Assembly (NCBI GenBank): GCA_024697945.1
Contig: JAILRU010000002.1
Location: forward strand, 1-49,690
Reading direction: 5' to 3'
Origin: Bacteroidaceae bacterium
GTDB lineage: Bacteria > Bacteroidota > Bacteroidia > Bacteroidales > Bacteroidaceae
DNA length: 49,690 nt
Part shown: one piece after another, positions 24,545 through 32,863 of the stretch
Numbering within the stretch: position 1 is the stretch's first letter
How the letters are laid out: the number at the start of each line of letters is the position of its first letter
Program-made: the position numbers and the translations under genes
The notes under the pieces: generated by a model
Databases searched by the model: none
Seen by the model: the letters and a program-made list of their open reading frames with translations, nothing else
Told to the model about the DNA's origin: nothing

Positions 24545-26392
24545 ATGAAAACAACCTTTATACGTACAGACAAGAAGAACAAAAGATACCTGAAGTGGCT
24601 CTCCATAGGCGAAACGATAGAGATTATTAAAGGCGAGAACTATTTGGAGAACGTGGAGTCGCTGCGCGAATACTGCCACTGGAACTATCAGTTTTCACCA
24701 TTCAACCGCATGCACAGATTGCCCGTAGTCTGTCCTTCTGCAGAGCTGAAGGCCGACAAGGACGGCAACCTGACAATGAAGAGATTCAACGGACTGCTGA
24801 CACTGACCATCGGTACAGTGAGCAATCAGGATGAGGCCGAGAACGTGAAGCGGCTGGCTGCCATGCTGCCCATGACGGTACTGGCCGTATGCGGCAGTAG
24901 CGGACGGACGGTCAAAGTGGTGGTGCGCATCAGCCGACAAGACGGGACGCTCCCCCATATCGAAGACGAGGCCGTACGCCTCTGCACCCAGGCCTACCCT
25001 CTTGCGAGCCAGCTTTACGAAACAATCGCAAGGTATGCCGGCACGGCAAACATGCTGACCGTGGGTCCCGCCCTGCGTCAGGAGCATGAGAACGTGCTGC
25101 TGGCAGGCTTCCGCATGACCTGCGACGGGCAACCGTACTACAATGACAACGCCGCAAGCCTGAAAGTATCAGACGAACTGCCCGTCGGCACCCTTCACCA
25201 GCCGGTTCCCGCCTCCAATGACACGCAGGCCGGAGCCAACGACAGCACGATAGGCAGGGAAACACGACAGCTCATTGAACTGCTGGAGCACAATTACGCC
25301 TTCCGCATGAACAAGGTAATGGGCTACGTGGAATACCGCTCGAAAGCCAAGCCCTACTATCTCTGGCAACCTGTTGACGAACATGCGCAGAACACAATGG
25401 CGATGGAGGCACGGCTGGCAGGAATCAACATCTGGGACAAGGATGTGAACCGCTACATCAAGTCGAACATGATTCGCAAATACGACCCCGTCTCGGAATA
25501 CCTGTATGACTTGACTGACAAATGGGACGGGCGCGACCATATCGGTGCATTGGCTGCCACCGTTCCCACCAACAACGAGAACTGGCCCATGTGGTTCCGC
25601 ACGTGGTTCCTGGGCATGGTGGTGCAGTGGCTGGGGCGCGATCTCCGCTACGGCAATGCAATGGCACCGCTGCTCATCTCGAAGCAGGGCTACAACAAAT
25701 CCACATTCTGCAAGTCACTGCTACCATCGGAGCTGCAATGGGGCTACTGCGACAACCTGGTGCTTTCGGAGAAGAAGGCCGTACTGCAGGCCATGAGCCA
25801 GTTCCTGCTCATCAACCTCGACGAGTTCAACCAGATATCTCCCAAGGTGCAGGAAGGGTTCCTGAAGAACCTGATCCAACTGGCTTCCGTCAAAGTGAAG
25901 CGTCCCTACGGCAAGCATGTTGAGGACTTCCCGCGACTGGCATCGTTCATTGGTACTGCCAACGTGACCGACCTGCTGGCAGACCCGACAGGAAACCGCC
26001 GGTTCATCGGCATCGAGTTGACGGGACCCATCGATGTGAAGCGCCGCATCAACCATAAACAGCTCTATGCCCAAGCAATGGCGCTGATTGACAAGGGAGA
26101 GCGGTACTGGCTCGATGCAGAGCAGACCCAACTCGTGATGGAGAGCAACCGACAGTTCCAGCTGCGCACACCCGAAGAGGCATTCTTCCACGAATGCTTC
26201 AGGCTGACAACCAATCCAGACGAAGGGCAGTGGATGACGGCAACTGCCATCCTCTATCACATCAAGCGCTATGCCGGCTCAGCCGTTCGCGGCGACAATG
26301 TCCGGAACTTCGGGCGTTTCCTGTCCAATCTCCCAGACATCGTATCCCGCCACACCCGCGTCGGCACCGAATATTTGGTCAAAATTCGTTGA
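24545..26392 (+). CDS. VirE/BT4734-type primase-helicase-like protein
   Basis: A 615-residue protein. The N-terminal 230 residues resemble the BT4734-like domain (primase or Rep-like fold), followed by a VirE-type SF3-like ATPase (about 330-530). The Walker A site is unusual: ISKQGYNKSTF (K380 to T387), with N where GKS/T-type loops have G. Walker B is LINLDEF (D426-E427). FIGTANVTDLLADPTGNRRF is the family signature with an arginine-finger-like RR. The C-terminus looks like a DUF3874-type winged-helix region. Such proteins occur on satellites, plasmids and integrative elements, where they act in replication. No integrase, relaxase or transposase is nearby. The cassette position between inverted palindromes supports a replication role. 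Confidence 0.85.
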   Translation: MKTTFIRTDKKNKRYLKWLSIGETIEIIKGENYLENVESLREYCHWNYQFSPFNRMHRLPVVCPSAELKADKDGNLTMKRFNGLLTLTIGTVSNQDEAENVKRLAAMLPMTVLAVCGSSGRTVKVVVRISRQDGTLPHIEDEAVRLCTQAYPLASQLYETIARYAGTANMLTVGPALRQEHENVLLAGFRMTCDGQPYYNDNAASLKVSDELPVGTLHQPVPASNDTQAGANDSTIGRETRQLIELLEHNYAFRMNKVMGYVEYRSKAKPYYLWQPVDEHAQNTMAMEARLAGINIWDKDVNRYIKSNMIRKYDPVSEYLYDLTDKWDGRDHIGALAATVPTNNENWPMWFRTWFLGMVVQWLGRDLRYGNAMAPLLISKQGYNKSTFCKSLLPSELQWGYCDNLVLSEKKAVLQAMSQFLLINLDEFNQISPKVQEGFLKNLIQLASVKVKRPYGKHVEDFPRLASFIGTANVTDLLADPTGNRRFIGIELTGPIDVKRRINHKQLYAQAMALIDKGERYWLDAEQTQLVMESNRQFQLRTPEEAFFHECFRLTTNPDEGQWMTATAILYHIKRYAGSAVRGDNVRNFGRFLSNLPDIVSRHTRVGTEYLVKIR

Positions 26393-26415
26393 TTTTTGGG
26401 CGATTTTCGCAATTT

Positions 26416-26489
26416 AATGTCACAATGTCACACTACAACTCATTGATATTCAGTAAGTATGACATTGTGACATTGATTTCGCAAAAAAA
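26416..26489. repeat. Right terminal palindrome of the DUF6078-VirE cassette
   Basis: Inverted partner of 23756-23829. The 59-bp core is 26416-26474 and is followed outward by GCAAAAAAA, the complement of the outer TTTTTTTGC on the left. It begins 23 bp after the VirE stop codon. Confidence 0.85.
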
Positions 26490-26496
26490 TTATAGG

Positions 26497-26515
26497 TGGA
26501 GCTGGAGGGTGATTG
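26497..26515. repeat. Partial copy of the tmRNA 3' end (possible att remnant)
   Basis: TGGAGCTGGAGGGTGATTG matches the plus-strand sequence at the tmRNA 3' end (from 26594) with a single T inserted. It lies 8 bp outside the right palindrome and 97 bp from the intact copy. Confidence 0.6.
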
Positions 26516-26593
26516 TCCCGGCTTTGCCGCCTGAGCACCTACTGGAGCGCAAGAACCCTCACAAGGGTTTAATTCCCGGAGGGCGAAATGAAG

Positions 26594-26994
26594 TGGAGCT
26601 GGAGGGGATTGAACCCTCGTCCAAACAGGGACGTCCTGTGCTTTCTACACGCTTATTCCAGACTTCGTTTTCGTGCACGGGCAAGACCTGGACCACCAAC
26701 CAATGCCTTATTCTCTAAGAGTTTCATCCAAGGATAGAGACGTCTCCAAGGACTATTCCCGATTTTCCTGCACCGCTGAATCAGACGCTTCGGAACAACA
26801 GCTTCTGAGCGATGTCTCGTCTCAGCACCTGGTGCCAAGATTAGGCCAGTAACCTACTGTACTTCGGTTAGGCAGCGAGAGCGTAAGAGTTTTCGCCAAT
26901 TAAATTTTTGGTAATCAGAGATTATAGAGAGCGCCTACCAACTCTCTGCGTGCTTACACAACACCTCATCCTGCTGTCAAATCCAGTCAGCCCC
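26594..26994 (-). ncRNA. ssrA: tmRNA (transfer-messenger RNA)
   Basis: A one-piece tmRNA of about 401 nt. The 5' GGGGCTG (ending at 26994) pairs with the 3' CAGCTCC (26595-26601), with discriminator A at 26594; CCA is not encoded. The 5' segment GGATTTGACAGCAGG is a strong tmRNA signature. The T arm is in GACGAGGGTTCAATCCCC. The tag frame, read from 26897 down to the TAA at 26868, encodes GENSYALAA, a Bacteroidetes-type tag ending in ALAA. It rescues stalled ribosomes and marks the product for proteolysis. Its 3' end is a frequent integration target, and a partial copy lies at 26497. Confidence 0.95.
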
Positions 26995-27022
26995 GAAGTG
27001 ACGTGTATCGTCGATTTGGGTG

Positions 27023-27053
27023 CAAAGGTACGACAGATAATTCAAAATTCAAA
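27023..27053 (-). promoter_or_regulatory. Consensus promoter of tmRNA
   Basis: TTTG (27050-27053), 19-bp spacer, and TACCTTTG (27023-27030) on the minus strand, 28 bp before the mature 5' end. The -33 box is within short AAAATTC repeats. Confidence 0.85.
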
Positions 27054-27146
27054 ATTCAAAATTCAAAAACATAGGGAAAAGTGAAAAAAAACATGAATTC
27101 AAGACCTTTATACTCTTAAACTTTTTAACTTTTCAACTTTTCTTTG

Positions 27147-27154
27147 TACCTTTG
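27147..27154 (+). promoter_or_regulatory. -7 element of the exopolysaccharide operon
   Basis: TACCTTTG, 60 bp before the first ATG. The leader contains a small dyad GCCC-TAAA-GGGC (27166-27177). No UpxY-type antiterminator gene or invertible promoter repeat is seen. Confidence 0.7.
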
Positions 27155-27213
27155 CAACGCTTTTTGCCCTAAAGGGCAGTATTGAACATTGAAATAACAA
27201 AACGCTACTATAC

Positions 27214-29592
27214 ATGAAAAGATTTTTATTTGCACTGATGCTTGCTCTGTTTGCAGTAGGTCAGGCATCGGCACAGATGAGCGACGAGGATGTGGTTATG
27301 TATGCCAAAGAGCAACACGAAGCAGGCAAGAGTCCAACGGCCATCCTCTTGGAACTTCAGAAAAAAGGAGTGACAAAAGAGCAGCTGCTTCGCTTAAAGG
27401 CACAATACGAATCAATGCAAGGGTCAGGCGGCCTCACCATAGCGGATGCCAGTGCACCAGCTGGTGTCGGAGACCGCATACGACAGACAAATGGCGAGTC
27501 ACAAAATAGATCTACTGAATCGGATGTTGCTCCAATCGTTCATAATACAGCAATGAACGGTATGCAGATTTTCGGCCATGATATATTTCAAAGCGACAAG
27601 TTGTCCTTCGAGCCAAACATGAATATCGCAACCCCTGCCAGCTACGTTCTCGGTCCAGGAGATGAGGTGTTGATTGATATCTATGGTACGTCGCAAAGCA
27701 GCAAGAAATACGCTGTTTCCCCGGAAGGAACCATCATCGTTGAGAAGATAGGTCCGGTTCATGTATCCGGCCTGACTATCGACCAAGCCCAGGCAAAGGT
27801 TAGCAGCAAGATGGGGCAGCACTACCAAGGGTCCAGCATCAAGCTGACAGTGGGTCAGACGCGTACTGTTGTCGTAAACGTATTGGGTGAGGTCATCAAC
27901 CCTGGCACTTACACGCTGTCTGCATTCTCTACGGTATTCAATGCCCTGTATCTGGCTGGCGGCGTTACCGACATAGGTACTTTGCGCAACATCAAGGTGA
28001 GTCGCAACGGCAGAATAGTTTCCAAGATTGACGTATATGATTACATTATTAACGGCAAGCTGACGGGAAACATCATGTTGCAGGACAACGATGCTATTAT
28101 TGTTGGCGCGTATGATGCCCTCGTTTATGTTCGAGGTGCCGTCAAACGTCCCATGTACTATGAGATGAAAGAAGGAGAGACGGTACAATCCCTGCTAACT
28201 TACGCAGGTGGATATAAGAGTGAAGCCAACAAAAACACCGTCACCGTTGAGCGTAAGACCAATGACGGACTCACTGTTCATACGGTAGAGGAATGGGATT
28301 TTGCCTCTTTCCCCATTCAGGATGGTGACGTCGTCGGTGTCAAGAATATCATTGGCAGATATCAGAACATGGTTCAAATCACAGGTTCCGTATTCTATCC
28401 CGGACACTATGAAATCTCGAATGAGTGCAACAGCGTACGCACCTTGATTGCGAAAGCCGGTGGAGTCAAGGAAGATGCATTCACCAATCGAGCCGTGCTG
28501 TTCCGCCTGAATGAGAACCGTACCCGTAAGTCTATGAGTATTGACCTGGCAGGCATCCTCTCAGGCAATTCCCCAGACGTCATTCTGGAAAACGAAGACT
28601 CTATGGCTGTGGCATCAGATGAGGAAATCATTAAGGCACGCAAATATTTCATCTATGGTCCTATCGTTAGACCTGGCACCTATCAATACGTTGAAGGCAT
28701 GACCTTGGAAGACGCTATTGTTGCTGCGGGAGGTCTGAGAGAAGAGGCCTTGCTGAGCAATGTCGAAGTGGCACGCCGTCTGCAATACACAGACGAGCGA
28801 GATACCACATACAGTAAGAAGGCGGAAATTTACACCTTTGACATAGAGAGCGGACTGCTGGTGAAAGACGGTCAGGGTTTCCAACTCAAACCTTTTGACG
28901 TAATCACCGTCAAGCGCAATCCTGAATATGCCGATGTTGCCATTGTGCAGATTAGCGGCGAAGTCAAATATCCAGGCAATTATACCCTCAAAAGCAGGGA
29001 CGAACGTCTGAGTGACCTGATAAAGCGAGCTGGAGGATTGACCGAAGCTGGGTTTGCCGAAGGAGCACGTTTCATCCGCTCTTTGAATCAAAATGAGCGA
29101 GAGCGGGCAAAGCAACTCTTAGAGATTGCCCATAGTGCTGACACGGTAGATATAAACAAGATTGCCATCAAGGACAGGTATCTTGTCGGAATTGACTTAC
29201 CCAAGGCGATGTCAAACCCAGGTTGCGACAAGGACGTCCTTCTGCGAAATGGTGACCGTATAGAAATTCCGCAACGCAACAACACAGTCCGCATCAGCGG
29301 TGAGGTGTTATATCCAAACACCGTCCCATATATCGAGGATAAGTCTGCCACATACTATATCAATCAGGCTGGCGGTATCAGTGCCAAAGGTCACCGCAGC
29401 AAGGCATTCATCATCTATGCCAACGGTCAGGTGAGTCGCTTGTATAAAGGTCGTGTAAAGCCTGGTTGCGAGATAGTGATACCGTCCAAGCCCGATAAGC
29501 CGTATGACTCCCAAAAGACACCTATGATCTTGGCAGGTGTCAGCACGCTCTCTACCATTGGTGCCATTATCATTGCGGCGTTGAGACGATAG
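27214..29592 (+). CDS. Polysaccharide export protein with SLBB repeats (Wza-like)
   Basis: A 792-residue exported protein with a signal peptide (residues 1-20, ending GQASA). A helical region (SPTAILLELQKKGVTKEQL) precedes the poly-export domain with SYVLGPGDEVLIDIYG (about 143-158). Several SLBB domains follow (for example VVNVLGEVINPGTYTL and VQISGEVKYPGNYTL). A C-terminal membrane helix covers about residues 765-788. It forms the outer-membrane or periplasm-spanning channel for exopolysaccharide, longer than E. coli Wza because of extra SLBB repeats. It is the first gene of the ten-gene operon and is followed by wzz. Confidence 0.93.
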   Translation: MKRFLFALMLALFAVGQASAQMSDEDVVMYAKEQHEAGKSPTAILLELQKKGVTKEQLLRLKAQYESMQGSGGLTIADASAPAGVGDRIRQTNGESQNRSTESDVAPIVHNTAMNGMQIFGHDIFQSDKLSFEPNMNIATPASYVLGPGDEVLIDIYGTSQSSKKYAVSPEGTIIVEKIGPVHVSGLTIDQAQAKVSSKMGQHYQGSSIKLTVGQTRTVVVNVLGEVINPGTYTLSAFSTVFNALYLAGGVTDIGTLRNIKVSRNGRIVSKIDVYDYIINGKLTGNIMLQDNDAIIVGAYDALVYVRGAVKRPMYYEMKEGETVQSLLTYAGGYKSEANKNTVTVERKTNDGLTVHTVEEWDFASFPIQDGDVVGVKNIIGRYQNMVQITGSVFYPGHYEISNECNSVRTLIAKAGGVKEDAFTNRAVLFRLNENRTRKSMSIDLAGILSGNSPDVILENEDSMAVASDEEIIKARKYFIYGPIVRPGTYQYVEGMTLEDAIVAAGGLREEALLSNVEVARRLQYTDERDTTYSKKAEIYTFDIESGLLVKDGQGFQLKPFDVITVKRNPEYADVAIVQISGEVKYPGNYTLKSRDERLSDLIKRAGGLTEAGFAEGARFIRSLNQNERERAKQLLEIAHSADTVDINKIAIKDRYLVGIDLPKAMSNPGCDKDVLLRNGDRIEIPQRNNTVRISGEVLYPNTVPYIEDKSATYYINQAGGISAKGHRSKAFIIYANGQVSRLYKGRVKPGCEIVIPSKPDKPYDSQKTPMILAGVSTLSTIGAIIIAALRR

Positions 29593-29641
29593 GTGAGTTC
29601 GTAGTTTAGAGTTTAAAGTTTAGAGTTCACAGTTAAGAAGC

Positions 29642-30694
29642 ATGGAAGAAAAGAAAGAAAACATACTGGACTTGACAATTATAGTTCCACAACTACTAAA
29701 GAGATGGAAACTATATGCATGGAGTATGGCAGGCGTCATCGTATTCTCTCTTATATTTGTGTTTACAATACCCCGCTATTACACATGCAAGGTTATGCTG
29801 GCGCCCGAAGCCACCACCAACAACAACAGCCTGAACTCCTTGATGAGTTCGTTTGGCTTGGGCGAAATGGAGACCACAGACGATGCCATCTCCCCAAGAC
29901 TTTATCCTGACCTGATGACCTCTAACGATTTTATCGTTTCCATGTTCCCCGTCGAAATCACCACTCTGGACGGTGAACTGACCACAACATATTATGACTA
30001 TCTGCTGAATCATAATGAGAATTCGTGGTACATGAGTCTTATTGGCAAGGTAACGAAGTTGCTGAAAACGAAGAAACCGGAAACAGGAATCACGGGAATG
30101 AAGGGAAAAACCTTCTCTCCCGCCTTCATGCTGACAGAGGACCAACACAATATTGCAGGTGCTATCACCGACAAGATACAATGCGACTACGACAAGAAGA
30201 CTGGCGTAATTTCTGTTACGGTAAAGGATCAGGACCAATTGGTTTGTGCCCTGATAGCAGACACCGTCAGCAGCAGGCTGCAGGACTTCATTCTGGACTA
30301 CCGCACAAAGAAGGCTCGCAATGACTTGGAGTATGCACAACGCATCTACAATCAGACCAAGGCCGATTATGAGGAAAGTAATGAACACTATGTCGCTGCA
30401 GTGGATGCCAATTGGGATATTGTCAACGAAACGGCAAAGGCACGTTTGGAAGCGCTGTCCAATGACAAGACCTTGAAATATCAAACTTTCTCAAGCATCA
30501 CTCAAAAGCTTGAGGGTGCCAAGGCAAAGCTACAGGAAGCCACTCCCGTGATTACAGTGTTGCAAGGTTCCTCTGTCCCCCAGAAGCCGGCAGGTCCCAA
30601 GCGCGTGTTTATCACATTGGCATTGATGTTCCTGGCTTGTTTCTTCTGTACTGTTTATATCATCGCGCAGAACAAGAAGCTTAACCGCGGTTGA
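29642..30694 (+). CDS. Wzz-type chain-length determinant
   Basis: A 350-residue polysaccharide co-polymerase. A transmembrane helix lies near residues 22-42 (YAWSMAGVIVFSLIFVFTIP) and another near residues 322-344. The large periplasmic part between them has coiled-coil character (RTKKARNDLEYAQRIYNQTK) and a proline-rich segment PQKPAGPKR before the second helix, all typical of Wzz. It controls chain length with the Wzy polymerase. It has no cytoplasmic tyrosine-kinase domain, and no separate kinase gene is in the window. Its stop overlaps the next ATG by one base (TGATG). Confidence 0.92.
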   Translation: MEEKKENILDLTIIVPQLLKRWKLYAWSMAGVIVFSLIFVFTIPRYYTCKVMLAPEATTNNNSLNSLMSSFGLGEMETTDDAISPRLYPDLMTSNDFIVSMFPVEITTLDGELTTTYYDYLLNHNENSWYMSLIGKVTKLLKTKKPETGITGMKGKTFSPAFMLTEDQHNIAGAITDKIQCDYDKKTGVISVTVKDQDQLVCALIADTVSSRLQDFILDYRTKKARNDLEYAQRIYNQTKADYEESNEHYVAAVDANWDIVNETAKARLEALSNDKTLKYQTFSSITQKLEGAKAKLQEATPVITVLQGSSVPQKPAGPKRVFITLALMFLACFFCTVYIIAQNKKLNRG

Positions 30695-31737
30695 TGAACA
30701 TACTGATTCTGTCCATATTTGCATTTGTAGTAGTCCTTTCTTTCTTAGAGGACTATATGCCGTCGTGGCAAAAGGTTTTGATTCTGGTGGGTCTGGGCAT
30801 TGCCATGATATCCCTTGCGACATTCAAGCCCATGACTACTGCAGATGCCACGACCTATGAATACTACTTCTACTACAATGATGATGAGCTGATTGAGTTG
30901 GCCACAGAACCAACCTACATTTGGTTGAGTCGGCTGGTCTTGGCAATGGGAGGTGAAGTTGTAGTGATGTTCTTTATTTATTCGGTTCTGTCCATCCCCC
31001 TGAAACTTTCAGCGCTGTGGAAGTGTACGCCACATGTTTTTACGGCAATGATAGTCTATATAGGCATCTACTTCCCCATGCACGATGTGGTTCAGATACG
31101 TTGTGGGGTGGCCACGGCATTCCTGTTGTGGGCGTTGGTTCCATTGGCCAAGAGACAATATCTCATAGCTACAGGATTGATGATTGTCGCCACACTATTC
31201 CATTATTCGAGTCTGGCCTTCCTGCCTGTCCTGCTGATTGGTAATATGCGAGTCACCAAATATTGGAAAATCTTCTTAGGCGTAACTGTCCCCGTTTGTT
31301 TGATTCTATATTTCTTAAAACTGGGCGCCATATCACTGCTGCCAAGTTCTGTCATCGAAGGCAAAATGGATTTGTACAAGGAAATGAGCGAATCTGGTGA
31401 TTGGGACATGTATGTTCCCTACAAGCAATTGACGTTCTTGGCAGAATTCGCATTGCTCTATGTATTCATCTTCTTCTACGACACCATCGAGAAGCATTGC
31501 ATTTATGCTCCCATTCTTATCAAGATTCTGGTCATTGAGATGGCTTTCATTACGCTGTTCTCCGAAATTCCCGTACTTGGAGGACGCCTGCACGACCTGT
31601 TCGGCATGTTCAACGCTTTGGCCTTTACATGCTGCCTGTATTGCATCAAACCGCGATACATAGCCAGAATCGGCATTACCGTGTTCTCTTTAGGTTATTA
31701 TCTCATACAGATGTTCGACCACATGTACTTCAAATAA
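30694..31737 (+). CDS. EpsG-family membrane protein, putative polysaccharide polymerase
   Basis: A 347-residue multi-pass membrane protein with about ten hydrophobic segments. The extracytoplasmic stretch AATTYEYYF-like (TTADATTYEYYFYYNDDE) and the IYFPMHDVVQIRCGVATAFLLW region, with Arg in a helix, are typical of EpsG/Wzy. It would join repeat units at the outer face of the inner membrane. The ATG at 30694 is preferred to the in-frame TTG at 30691 because it overlaps the wzz stop as TGATG. Confidence 0.85.
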   Translation: MNILILSIFAFVVVLSFLEDYMPSWQKVLILVGLGIAMISLATFKPMTTADATTYEYYFYYNDDELIELATEPTYIWLSRLVLAMGGEVVVMFFIYSVLSIPLKLSALWKCTPHVFTAMIVYIGIYFPMHDVVQIRCGVATAFLLWALVPLAKRQYLIATGLMIVATLFHYSSLAFLPVLLIGNMRVTKYWKIFLGVTVPVCLILYFLKLGAISLLPSSVIEGKMDLYKEMSESGDWDMYVPYKQLTFLAEFALLYVFIFFYDTIEKHCIYAPILIKILVIEMAFITLFSEIPVLGGRLHDLFGMFNALAFTCCLYCIKPRYIARIGITVFSLGYYLIQMFDHMYFK

Positions 31738-31753
31738 AACGATTCTACTGACT

Positions 31754-32860
31754 ATGAAATATCTGCTGACTATCATCCTTACAGTAATGTCCCTGCAATG
31801 TTGGGGCGATGGACCTAAGAGTTTCCCCATTATTGCCGACATAATGCACACAGAGCTTTATGATGCAGTACGTTTTCGCGACATCCACAAGGCGGGGTTC
31901 AATGCCTGCCTCTGCCGATGCAAGACAAACGAAGATGTCAAGAATGTTCTGGAAGTAGCACAGCCGCACGATATTAAACTGATTATTTTCAGTCACCCGA
32001 TAATGAGGCGTCCTCAGGATATCGTTCCTACCATCAAAGACCACCCTTCCATGTGGCAGTATTATCTGGCAGACGAACCCACGATGAAAAGGAAGGAAGA
32101 ACTCCAAGAGATACAACAACGGATTGCACGCTACGACAAAGATGCCAAGTGCTACATTAATCTCTTACCCAACTCTGGTAAACAAGTGCTTCAGAACATT
32201 GGCGTAGAGAAATATTCCGATTACCTACAAGCCTTCAGCACTATCAAACAGCCACAAATCTCATACGATTTCTATCCCGTGCAGGGCAAGGTGGTAAGGG
32301 GTGACAAGTGGTATCCCATCCTGGAGGACATTCGCAAAGAGAGCCTTCGGACAGGCCGCCCGTTCTGGGCATACATCATGTGTGTCCCACACCACATATA
32401 TCCAATGCCTACGCTCGCTCATCTGCGACTGCAATGCTACATCAACCTGGCATACGGCGCACAGGGAATACAATACTTCGCCTACTCCACACCAGCCCCG
32501 TACAACCAGTACGACTTCCATGACGGGCCACTGCTGCGCAACGGGAAGAAGAGCAAGACCTACGACCTGGTTAAGAAAATGAATGCCGAGCTGAAGCCTG
32601 TGGCAAGCATCTTTTGGCAAAGCAAGGTGACAAGCATTGAACACCGCAAATGCATGAATGGCGAAGTTGTCGTCTCGCATATCAAGAAGGGAGACAATCG
32701 CTATACCTGTTTCGTGAACAAAAGCTCGGACAAAGAGGTGACCGTCAACCTCCGCCCCAGCGACTATGCCAAACGGGTTCGAAAAAATCTGAAGACAGAG
32801 GGGGTGAAGTCGTACTACACGCTTTCCGCTGGTGACATCTTAATTCTGAAAGACAAGTAA
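31754..32860 (+). CDS. Secreted TIM-barrel protein, putative glycoside hydrolase
   Basis: A 368-residue protein with a short signal peptide (residues 1-18). It looks like a (beta/alpha)8 glycosidase: WQYYLADEPTMKR provides a D-E-P motif often holding the acid/base Glu, then QISYDFYPVQG, FWAYIMCVPHH and AYGAQGIQYFAYS follow in the order seen in GH42- and GH5-like enzymes. I do not recognise the exact family. The C-terminus looks like a small beta-sandwich domain. Encoded within the exopolysaccharide operon, it may trim or release the polymer rather than feed on external glycans, by inference from position. Confidence 0.65.
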   Translation: MKYLLTIILTVMSLQCWGDGPKSFPIIADIMHTELYDAVRFRDIHKAGFNACLCRCKTNEDVKNVLEVAQPHDIKLIIFSHPIMRRPQDIVPTIKDHPSMWQYYLADEPTMKRKEELQEIQQRIARYDKDAKCYINLLPNSGKQVLQNIGVEKYSDYLQAFSTIKQPQISYDFYPVQGKVVRGDKWYPILEDIRKESLRTGRPFWAYIMCVPHHIYPMPTLAHLRLQCYINLAYGAQGIQYFAYSTPAPYNQYDFHDGPLLRNGKKSKTYDLVKKMNAELKPVASIFWQSKVTSIEHRKCMNGEVVVSHIKKGDNRYTCFVNKSSDKEVTVNLRPSDYAKRVRKNLKTEGVKSYYTLSAGDILILKDK

Positions 32861-32863
32861 ACA

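Noticed and set aside
26194..26718. 174-codon frame across the end of the VirE gene and into the tmRNA
   Set aside because: It crosses the terminal palindrome and a tmRNA gene on the opposite strand; no protein similarity is seen.
27166..27177. Riboswitch or attenuator in the exopolysaccharide leader
   Set aside because: Only a 4-bp dyad is present, with no terminator or conserved aptamer.
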